Below the pieces are notes generated by a model. The model was not told the DNA's origin. It worked only from the letters and a program-made list of their open reading frames with translations, and searched no databases. Made by a program: the position numbers and the translations under genes. Shown piece by piece: positions 55,291 to 64,000 of a stretch of 64,000 nucleotides of DNA (position 1 is the stretch's first letter; each line of letters begins with the position of its first letter). Source of the DNA: Platanthera guangdongensis (taxonomy: Eukaryota > Streptophyta > Magnoliopsida > Asparagales > Orchidaceae); the NCBI GenBank assembly GCA_039583875.1, contig CM077147.1, positions 109,910,124 to 109,974,123 of the forward strand, read 5' to 3'.

Positions 55291-56274
55291 TCATCTATCT
55301 TTTAAACCTGCAGGACTAGAAGAACTGCTTGACATCTCACAGTTAATTAACTTAAACTCATGAAAGACAACATGGATAGATTCTTGTACAACTTGTGTAG
55401 TCAAGTTATAGATCCTATATGCTATACTATTACTATTGTAACCAACATATATCCCTTTTTGGGACTTGGCAGAAAACTTAGTTAAATTAGACTTACCATT
55501 GTTTAGTACATAACAATTGGTACCAAAAATCATAAAATAGGACAAATTTTGTTTTCTGCCTTTCAGGATCTCATAGGGAGTCTTTTTGTGACTTTTAGAG
55601 ATGGAGGCTCTATTGAGAACATGATAATTAGTATTTACTACCTCAGCCCAGAAATATTCTGGGAGAGAAGTGTCATTTGACAAAGTCCTACCTGCCTTTA
55701 TTGGAGTTTTGTTCTTCCTTTCAGCAATTCCATTTTGCTGGGGAGTTCTAGGTAAGGAGAATTCTTGATGAATCCCAAGCCCTTCACAGAACTTTGTCAA
55801 GCATTCAGATTGAAACTCAGTCCCATGATGACTTCTGATCTTGACCATAGAACTATTAAATTCATTCTGAATTTGCTTGACAAAAGTCTGGAAGATATCT
55901 GGGGTTTCAGATTTTCTCCTTAAGAAGAATACCCAAGCAAACCTGGAAAAGTCATCAACCACCACAAGTATATAGACTTTCCTACCTAGACTATGAACTT
56001 GCATATGACCAAATAGATCCATATGCACGAGATATAAATATCTCACTGAGTCCTTGGAATCAAGACTTTGGAAGGAAGAACTGTTCTGCTTGCCCTTTTG
56101 ACAAGTTTAGCAAATTCCCTCCTTAATGCACTTGACTTCAGGATCATTCCTCAACAACTCTTCACTAAAGAGTCTACCTATGGTCTTGTAGTTCAGGTGA
56201 GCTAGCCTCTTGTGCCAAATGAAATAATGAGAAACTTTCTCATCTCTAACTAGGAATATAGGAGTGTCCTCACT
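55291..56274 (-). pseudogene. Copia-Md integrase
   Basis: Pre-integrase zinc region (WHKRLAHLNYKTIGRLF then CIKEGIC..CQKGKQ, about 56060-56230, with a stop), core with HMDLFGHMQVHSLGRKVY (first D), KIRSHHGTEFQSE (the second catalytic D of RSDHG is H), and EFSLPRTPQQNGIAERKNK (E). The C-terminal half has FGTNCYVLNNGK and GIYVGYNSNSIAYRIYN. 251 codons are open from 56046. The D-to-H change disables it. Confidence 0.9.
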
Positions 56275-56649
56275 CTAACACTCAAAGTCTAGACAGTAAA
56301 CATTTCCACTCCTAGTGCCTGTCAAGATAACTCCTTGATCACTTGACCTTCTAATTTGACACTCATCCTTGAGGAAAGAAATGTCATAGCCCAAATCACA
56401 TAGTTGACTTATTCTTATAAGGTTATGTTTCAAACCTTTCACATAAGCTACTTGTGTGATAGTTACTATGCCATTAGTTATCTTACCCAAACCTTTAGTT
56501 ACACCTTTTTCTGAGCCCCCAAAGGTAACTCTAGGACGATTCTTAATAGGAGTGTATTCCTTTAGCACACTTCTTGTTTCAGTCATGTGTCTGGAACATC
56601 CACTGTCCAAGTACCATATAGGGGTATGGCCACTTGGACTTACCTGCAA
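56275..56649 (-). pseudogene. Copia-Md protease
   Basis: WYLDSGCSRHMTETRSVL is the copia retropepsin site, followed by VTFGGSEKGVTKGLGKI and VKGLKHNLIRISQLCDLGY. Open for 124 codons to a stop just before the integrase. It lies downstream of the gag tail in the usual copia order. Confidence 0.9.
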
Positions 56650-56657
56650 TAAATATA

Positions 56658-57900
56658 TTATCTAACCTTAGGAACCCACATTTTTCTGGGTCCTAGGTGT
56701 AAGTTAGACTTAAACTGAACATGACTACATGTAGTTCTTCTGACAGATAAGCCGTCATTACTTCTCTGGACACTCTCACTATGCCAGCAATCAATGACAT
56801 ACTGGCCCACTTTACCACAGCACCAGCACTCATGCACATTGTACCTTCTTTTAATAATGGGCTTCACAGCAATGTTGTTTGTAGCTCTCAACCCTGCTGG
56901 TACATCAGCTCATTTCTTAAGTCTTTCAGCCACAGCTTGCTTAGGGACATGTATGGTAGCAGAAGTACTTGGGATATCTTGAACTCTATCTGCAACTGCT
57001 TTCTTTTTAGAAAGCATACTCCTGATAACTTCAGATATTCCTAAGTCAGGTTTGCTAACAGACTTTCCCTTAGCTTCCAAATGGGCTGGCAGAACTTGTG
57101 AGTCAGCTACTACATTGTTCTTGAGTGTTAGGGCTGGTACAACAAAGACAAATGGTCCATTTTGAGCCATTTGGGTTTTCTCTTGGGCTGCCCAATCGAC
57201 ACTAGAACCCTTGACATTTCTACTACCTTGCTCACAGTGATCATAAATACTATCATGGTCATACCTGTTAGAAGGTTGATCCACCTTTTTAAAAGATATT
57301 TGAGGCTTGGAAGCAAGTGGCTGAGCCGAAGCTTTGCCTTTCCTATTGGAATTGGTAGCTCTTGTTCTTCCTTTGAAACCTAGACCATTCTTACCCTTTT
57401 GGGAAGAGAAGGAATCTATCAAAGCTAATACAGAACTAGGTTTTGAAAACTTGGCCACTAGCTCCCTCTCCTTTTGGAGTCTACTTTCAAGATTCCTAAT
57501 ATGATTATTTTTGAAAGTAATTGTATCCATCCAAATAACAGTTATTTTCTTCAATTTAATAATCTCTTTTAACATCTGATCCAGCACTTTTGTTGAGTCT
57601 GAGGTAGACAACTTCAGACTGGCATTCTCCTTTGCCAGGTGTTTGGATAGGAGCCTGCTTTCCTTAAAGGCTTGCAGAAGCTCTCCATAATCATAAATCA
57701 GTTGATTGATGTCTCCTTTAGATTCAGAGCCATCTTTATATCTTGATGAAGATGCTTCTGACTCTGGACTAATAACATAATCTGATATTGAGGGTGAAGT
57801 TTGTACCTTACTAGGACCAACCTGCTCCTAGCTGAGTTCATCCTCAGCTATAGCCATCAGACTAATGCCTTGGCTATTTTCTGCTTTATTAATTTCATCC
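56658..57900 (-). pseudogene. Copia-Md gag C-terminal part
   Basis: From 57900 leftward: acidic text ending KGDINQLIYDYGELLQAFKESR, the coiled-coil-like LKLSTSDSTKVLDQMLKEI and RNLESRLQKERELVAKFSK, a Lys/Ser-rich stretch, QKTQMAQNGPFVF-like text and GKSVSKPDLGISEVIRSML (to 56910), then a second zinc knuckle CWCCGKVGQYVIDC (56658-56891) with H replaced by Y. Stops interrupt at several places. The long gag tail with two zinc knuckles is unusual for copia Gag. Confidence 0.8.
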
Positions 57901-58465
57901 AATAATTACAAGAATTCTGTTTCTACAGAATTTTCCTCAGTTGAGAACAGCCCAACGTAGGCCTCAGCATCCTCTTCATTTTCTGACTCTGATGAAGAAG
58001 AGTCAGTACAGCTTTTCAGCTTCTTAGCCACAAAGGATTTCTCTTTCTTGCCTTTATACTGATGTTTGTTTTCTCACCAGACTCCTTTCTTTTGACAGGA
58101 CAGTCTGCTATAACATGTCCTGACTTGCTGCAACAATAACAAACAATTTTAGTAGATGTCTGTTTACTATGTTTAGAACCATACCATTCCTCTTTAGAGG
58201 TTTTCTTCTTTCCCTTGTAGCTCTCATCCTTGGAGTAAGAGGAAGAGGAAGGCCTTCTCCTCCAGTTCTTTTTCTTCATAAACTTCTGGAATTGCCTAGA
58301 AAAAGCAGCAAGCTCCTCAATAGAATTATCGCCATCTGTTGTGCTAGTGTCTGAACTTTCTGACTCAGTATCAACAACTTTTCAGGGAGGAGGAGTATTT
58401 CTCCTGCCCTTCTTTGTAGCTTCAACTTTGAAAGCCACAGACTTATCTTTGAAATAAGACCTGTT
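57901..58465 (-). pseudogene. Copia-Md gag zinc-knuckle region, truncated
   Basis: VAFKVEATKKGRRNTPPP (about 58390-58440), LAAFSRQFQKFMKKKNWRRRP, a Lys/Ser-rich stretch, the knuckle CYCCSKSGHVIADC (about 58120-58080), and an acidic SSSESENEEDAEAY region. The gag core that should precede it (as in Copia-Ma) is missing: homology ends at about 58465. Confidence 0.85.
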
Positions 58466-60330
58466 GATGCAGGCTACGTCTCATGACAAACTGCAACAGA
58501 CAAACGACACTGAATTGTTCTATCACGTTCCAATTATGCGTTTGCACAATCAAATGGTTTAGTTCTTAATTGAGGTCTTTTAACACACACGATTAATTTA
58601 ACACGCGTAATCCTTGTTAACCAAACAATACCACAACATTCACAACACCTAAAATTATGAGTCCTAACCGCTCCAATATTTGTCGTGTATAACACAACGT
58701 CACAACAACAATCTGAGAAGAACTTGACTAAAAAGTATGATCCAAAATTAGTCTTGTTCGCCCCAAAAAAATCTGAATATAACAATAAGGTTAGCTAATC
58801 CTTTAGAGATCTAATAAGGGCTATTTGCCAATATTTGGATCAAGCGAATAGGATCCACCCGATCTAGAATCGATTAAGGAAATTGAAGAACATAAACAAC
58901 AAAATTAGATTTTTAAAATGACAGATTCAAAAGCCGCGGATAAAATTCGACGTCTCGCAACCTCCAACTAATTAATAAAGGAATCACACAAGTGTAGATA
59001 TTTTTCGTTACCCAATCACAAGAAAATAGACCTTCAAAATCATCCACAAGGATGAGCGGATGAATCACACGATGAAGGTGGAAAGATCCACTTCCACGAA
59101 ATTCCATGGAGCGGCACCTGAAGGAGAAGACGCACGCCGCTTTCTTCGGAGTCACCGGACGAGATCCAGGAAAGATGATACGTGAAAGTTCCTTAGGTTT
59201 CTTCAAGAGGGAATGGAGGGGATTAGAGAGAAGGGGTCGGCCAGAAGGGCTTAGAGGAGGAGTGGAGAGGGTAGCCGAATAGATGGGGGGAGGAGATAGG
59301 GTGGTCGGCGGCCAAAGAGGGGAGGAGGAGAGTTGGCTGCTAGGGATTGAGGGGTGGCCGAAATTTTGAGAGGAGCGGAAGAGGAGGGAAGACTCAAGAG
59401 GGGAAAATTAGGGTTTAACTCAATTTCATTCATCACTATTCTTTTCATTACCCATGCAAGCATATATATAGGATACACCACTCAATATCCACCATACAAC
59501 AATAATCTAAAACATAGATGGTTATAGACAACCCATCTCCAACATAAAAATTTAAATAACAATGAAAATAACAATAACATGAAATAAAATGCTAAAAGTG
59601 AACAAGCTTAAAAATAAAATAAAATTCTTAAAAATATATAATTATAAATATTTAATTTATAACCATATATTTTTATGTGACGGTAACGGACGACGACATG
59701 CGTAACATGTAGCGGAGATTTGGCGCGGCGTTGGTGATGGATGTCGTGGTAGAATATTAACTTCAAGCTTGCGGCAATGATCGTATCAATCAACAAACTC
59801 TCTGTGGCGGAGATCAGCGGCCTCATCAGCAACATCATCATGAACAAGTGGTGGGACTTCGCCGCCAATAATTAATCGGTCATGAGCATTACGAGCACAT
59901 GGCCAGGCCTCTTCGCCATCAATGCTCCCCCACTCAAAATCACCCATCACCGATGAGTGTCCAGGAAGAGTGTGGTGTAATAAAGCAGCCTCCAAATGTA
60001 GTACGACGAGCTCTCAAGTAATAGCCGAGAGTAACCTGTGAAGCATTACCAAAATAACCAAGGTTTTCAAAAAACTAGACATAATTGTGACAGAAAGAAA
60101 AATGACGTTTGTCTTACCAACCAGTGCAAGTACCATGGAATCCCAGTGGAAGATAGATACGGCAATAACTTCACTCCCCAACCCATGCGAACATTTAGTG
60201 GGAGGAAGAAGCGATAGAGAAAGCCACTCTAGAGGAGGAGAAATATACAACATAAAATACGGGACGTTGAAAATGAGTACTAGTGTGATTGGAGGCTGCT
60301 TTGAAGAAATTTGAAATTTACGTCATTTTT
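58466..60330. other. Unassigned region, LTR-like plus unknown
   Basis: On the minus strand TATATATAGG (about 59463-59472) is followed by AAACCCTAATTTTCCCC and a CT-rich leader (59400-59200), resembling a plant LTR or gene promoter. A left terminus TGATGCAGG at 58466 adjoins Copia-Md. From 59690 to 60260 there is minus-strand gene-like sequence with a donor-like GGTTGGTAAGAC at about 60115 and an acceptor-like CTTCACAG at about 60040; I do not recognise the product. 60270-60330 contains scrambled pieces of D LTR. Confidence 0.4.
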
Positions 60331-61806
60331 AAAATCCCAGATATGATTTTAAATAAAGAAATTTGAAATTTACTTTTAAAACTTGCAGTACTAGTGTGAT
60401 TTTCTCTAGCAAACGGAGGGAGACAGTCAATCTCAAATTCATAGACACGTCTACGGGCCTAACGTTCAAACATAGTCAACGTCATAACTTAATTCTTCCA
60501 CAAGTATAGACTGGAGTAGAAAATAAAAAGGAAAAGGGTTATGAAAAATAACGTCAAACAGGAAACAAGACAATTAAGGCAACATGCTCTGATTTTTAAT
60601 AACCAACTAAATATTAAACATATCATTTTGTTAACATGAACTAGCAAAGGAGATTTAGCTCGAAGATATACCAACTGGTCCTCAAGAAAACAACCACTGG
60701 AATGGCAAAGAACAGTGGCAGGCTCGGCACCGGAGTTGTCACTGGGGGAGGAGGGCCGGGAAAGCTTTGTCGGGGTCGACCGACCTCGAAGGGAGGCGGA
60801 AGCACCAAACGGCCTCAGCATCCTCGCCAGGTCCAGTAGACTTGTTTCCGGTGGTACAACACAGGGAAGGGTTCGCCGGAGTTAAGAGAGGCGGTGGCCG
60901 GCGGAGGAGGGCTCAGCGATCTCTCCTGAAGGAAAACAGAAGGGAAACGACGGGTTATCGGGCCGGCTAACCGAGAAATAGAGAAAGCTCTGTTCCCGAT
61001 TTCTACCAACCTCTTTTTGGGATAAAAGAATAATATTTTATAGGAGGAATATTGAATTGCTATGGTGATGGGGGGTCAGCTGCCATGAGATGTCATTAAA
61101 AGGGAAATAAATAATCAAAAGATAGGAATATGGGTAAGAGAGAAATAAATTTGTAAGGGAGAAAAATAAATTTTTTAAATACTTTCTGGAAGCAGAAATG
61201 TTTCTTCCCTACTAATTAATTTAAAAATTGGGTTTTGCCTAAAATGAGATATGCTTAATTTTTATAATAAATTATTTTTGAGCACTTGCCTTAATTATCC
61301 TATTACCTAATTTGGAGAATCTTGTTATTTAAGGTCTTATTGGACGATTACCTCAATAAGCCATACGAGTGCACGAAATAAAATACATGTGCGCTAATAC
61401 ATGTGCTACAAATATCTCCATACAATGCGTGAAAGAAAATACACATGCGCTAATATATGCGCGACAAATATCAAAATATAGTTGTGTGAAATAAAATAAG
61501 ACACATGATGTGACACAGGTTGCATCAAATCTCCCAGGGTTGAAAAATCTCGACCCCGTCGAGAGTGTAATGTGGCATGCGACAAGAAAATCCAACCGTC
61601 GATCTGGACCTGCTCCATTACTGTCATGTCCTAGATGGCGGTGTGTAGTGAGGCAAAGAAGGATCCTCCACTACAGCTCTAGACATGTAAGCAAACTCCC
61701 TTTCCTGAAAAATACAGGAAACCAATCTCCTTCGAAAAAATATAATTCCCGGTGAAAGAATCAACCATAGAATTATAAATTTTCGAATATGCTCGCGAAC
61801 AGTTAG
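60331..61806 (-). mobile_element. D-family LTR copy Dc, truncated both ends
   Basis: Matches Db from AAAATCCCAGATATG (12 bp short of the LTR start) through GCTCGCGAACAGTTAG, where Gypsy-3 begins. Contains the 240-bp segment missing in Da, and an unoccupied Gypsy-2 target (GATGGCGGTGTGTAG at about 61635). Confidence 0.9.
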
Positions 61807-62276
61807 TGTAACGCCCCAGATTTTTGTTTTGTCGTTGAATGATTGCATACGCTTGATGGGAGTTACGTTGGCTCTAATCGAAACGTAGTGTATGAATGTA
61901 ATTCAAAATGGCCATGTCTCGATCGAGACGCAGTCCGCGGAATATCAGACTCCCGAACCTTTAGCTGATGATAGCCCGAGCGGAGATCAATCTTCGAAAA
62001 TACTGAACTGCCACACAGTTGATCAAACAAATCATCAATTCTTGGCAGTGGGTACTTATTCTCAATCGTCACCTTGTTCAATTCCCGGTAATCGATGCAA
62101 AGCCGCATCGACCCATCTTTCTTCTTCACAAATAACACCGGTGCACCCCAAGGTGATGAAATTGGCCTGATAAACCCCTTTGCCAATAAGTCATCCAGCT
62201 GGGTACGCAACTCTGCTAGCTCACGCGGGGCCATTCTGTACGGCGCTTTCGCAATAGGCCGCGTACCCGGCTCCAA
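61807..62276 (-). pseudogene. Gypsy-3 LTR stub and reverse transcriptase fragment
   Basis: TGTAACGCCCCAG at 61807 is an LTR end, but within about 20-40 bp the text becomes RT: (reading left) [91 protein letters not shown], then degraded RHGHFEL. The catalytic region onward is deleted. GTTAG (61802-61806) would be the left TSD if the insertion is intact. Confidence 0.8.
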
Positions 62277-62288
62277 ATCAATGACAAA

Positions 62289-62722
62289 CTAGACATCACG
62301 ATCTGGTGGAAGACCAGGAAGATCAGTAGGAAAAACATCTGGAAATTCACGCACAATAGGAATGTCCTCCAAACGTGGCAAAACAGCACTAGTCCCCACA
62401 ACTGAGACTAGACAAGCAAAACAGTCGGAAACAAACAACGTCCAAACACATACCGCCGAAATCCCTGGAGAATCCTGGCATGAATCACCATAAACACTTC
62501 CCGGATGTCCATTGTCCTTCATAAAATCCAAGCACTTTCCTTTGCACTGGATGACGGCGTCATAGCGGGATAACCAGTCCATGCCCAAGATAACATCAAA
62601 ATCTTCCAAATCGATAACCTTGAAATCAGCCTTCGCTAAGAAATCCCCCAACAAAATGGGACAATCAAGAAGACCCCAGTCTGCAACCATAGAAGCACCG
62701 GAAGGAAACCGCACCAAAAAGG
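62289..62722 (-). pseudogene. Gypsy-3 protease C-terminal part and linker
   Basis: FPSGASMVADWGLLDCPILLGDF, DFDVILGMDWLSRYDAVIQC, then a linker with FPDVFPTDLPGLPPDRDV and a TAG before RT in the same frame. The DTGA active site is beyond the right break at about 62722, where plus-oriented LTR-like DNA begins. Confidence 0.85.
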
Positions 62723-64000
62723 CAAGGGAGAAAGCAAGGGAGAAAAGCTAAGGCAAGGGAAGGAGAAAGAGAGGAGCAGCCATCGCAGTGTCGTCTCGGT
62801 TCAGGCAAGCGGTGTTCTTCACCCTTGCCAATCTTGTTTTCTTGTTCTTTGATTATGCAAGTTTAGCTAGCTTTCCCCTTTCAATTTTAATAGCTCGTTC
62901 TTCTTGTTTTGCACCTCACTTTGGTCTAAATAACTTAGCCTTGTTACCCTTCCGTTTGTTTCGGATTCACAAGCATAAATCATCTTGTCGTTCAAGAATT
63001 TTCTTACCTTTTGTTCATCTCATTTTGTCATGTTTTCCCTTAGATTTCTCTATTAGTTACTTTTTTTGTTCATATGATTTGCAAGCTTGTTGTGGTTAAT
63101 CAGCGTTGTTACTTGTGGGGCTCGCTTAGGGTGACGGAGAGACCCAAATTCTGTCAAGTTTGACATACCTTGGACAATTTGTAGTCATGAGTGAGGACGA
63201 GGAAAGGAAACGGGTTTAGCTTGGATTATGGTGATTTTTGCGAGGCGAATTGGGAACCATGGCAGAAGCGTTTGTGTGAGGATTCGGTAAGGGGTGGTGT
63301 GGTTTCAGCCTTGGTGGCCACCGGGTTTTGTTTTGTGGTGTAGAGCACCGTTTTGGCCCCGATTTGGGCTGGCTTTTATAGTTGCGTTCCACTTTAGGGC
63401 CGCCACCAAAAGACCCTTGCGGAATCGAACTTAACTGCTGCTTATATGTCACTAGTATAGTTGTTTCTTGTTATCAATATGATGGAATGGGCATATATGT
63501 GTTGCCTTTTTGCTCCTGTTTACATGAAAAATTGCTACGGGGTCGGTAAGCCCTTCATTATATTGTATGAACGTAATGCTCTATGTTTTTGTAGCTTTGA
63601 TGATTGCTGAGGTGTTCTCTTTCGAATGCCTCAGTTGCAGGTTGTAGCCGGTTGAGCGGCTAAGGCTTGGGTAGAGTCTCTTTGGAGCTAGCCGAGCTTG
63701 CTTAGCGAGGTAGTTCTTTACTTTTGTGTACATACATACATACGCCCCAATGTGTTCGTGTCAGCTTATTGACACCCATTGGTGGCTTTCTTTACTTGCT
63801 ACATATGTATGCTAGACTGCTAATATGAATCATTTGGATGAGATGATGTCTACTTTCTCTTGGGAAGGATTTATGCTAGGTTGCATTAGGTATTTCTACG
63901 CTAAACAAAACCTATTATTGTATAGCATTCATAACATGTTTTGGTCACCTAACAAGTATTTTCCAAACAACATAAAAAAGATGATTTCTTATCTAATTAT
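62723..64000 (+). mobile_element. Gypsy-type LTR (R-U5), partial
   Basis: Purine-rich leader (AAGGCAAGGGAGAAAGC) and later phrases such as CCTTGGTGGCCACCGGG, then CAGTTGCAG|GTTGTAGCCGGTTGAGCGGC, parallel the R-U5 of Gypsy-2 (CAACTTGGTGGCC; TTGCAGGTGCAGCTGGACCAAGCGG). The AG|G site at 63643 predicts an LTR end about 400 bp on, just past the window. No coding region recognised; short frames such as 62788-63099 are not supported. Confidence 0.5.

Noticed and set aside
1..64000. tRNA, rRNA, organelle-derived DNA or an intact nuclear gene
   Set aside because: No cloverleaf-like A and B boxes, conserved rRNA text or plastid gene text noticed by eye. Gene-like pieces at 30641-31319 and 59690-60260 are too fragmentary to name.

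Overview
This window is plant nuclear DNA, almost certainly from an angiosperm with a large, repeat-rich genome. It consists nearly entirely of LTR retrotransposons that have inserted into, truncated and recombined with one another. I found no convincing intact host gene, rRNA or tRNA. The evidence is plant-type Ty3/gypsy chromovirus and Ty1/copia polyproteins, primer-binding sites matching initiator-methionine tRNA, LTRs with TG...CA ends, and 5-bp target-site duplications (TSDs). The species cannot be resolved from the sequence.

Layout. (1) 1-12512: Gypsy-1, a decayed chromovirus on the minus strand, with a partial 3' LTR (1-1435), internal region (1436-6332) and a very long, right-truncated 5' LTR (6333 to about 12512) holding a 1.13-kb tandem duplication. 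(2) 12513-13493: R-U5 end of an LTR of the Gypsy-2 type, plus strand. (3) 13495-16471: Copia-Ma, gag fragment plus 5' LTR, minus. (4) 16511-17067: fossil gypsy RT and scrambled filler. (5) 17068 to about 24250: Copia-1, plus, split by gypsy solo LTR S (18330-21790, TSD GAAAA). (6) About 24250-30235: Copia-Mb, plus, whose LTR is split by solo LTR T (26164-27996, TSD AGGTT). (7) 30240-31410: a gene-like piece of unknown origin. (8) 31411-38018: Copia-Mc, minus. (9) 38019-51440: two copies of an LTR family called D here; the second contains Gypsy-2 (41708-50731, TSD GGTGG), the youngest element in the window. (10) About 51450-58465: Copia-Md, minus, the best-preserved internal region of the M family. 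(11) 58466-60330: unassigned. (12) 60331-61806: a third D LTR. (13) 61807-62722: Gypsy-3 PR-RT remnant. (14) 62723-64000: part of another gypsy-type LTR.

Points of interest. Gypsy-2 and solo LTR S place an ATG mini-exon with a splice donor inside the LTR, downstream of the TATA box. In Gypsy-2 it joins in phase to a gag frame that has no ATG of its own, with the acceptor on the far side of the primer-binding site, so the gag start may be supplied from the LTR by splicing. The Copia-M family carries an extra 3' reading frame of up to about 850 codons preceded by its own promoter-like block: a TCGACA array with 20/22/20/16-bp spacing and a TATA box, mirroring the array and TATA of its LTR. Unrelated LTR families here have independently acquired arrays of short palindromes in U3.
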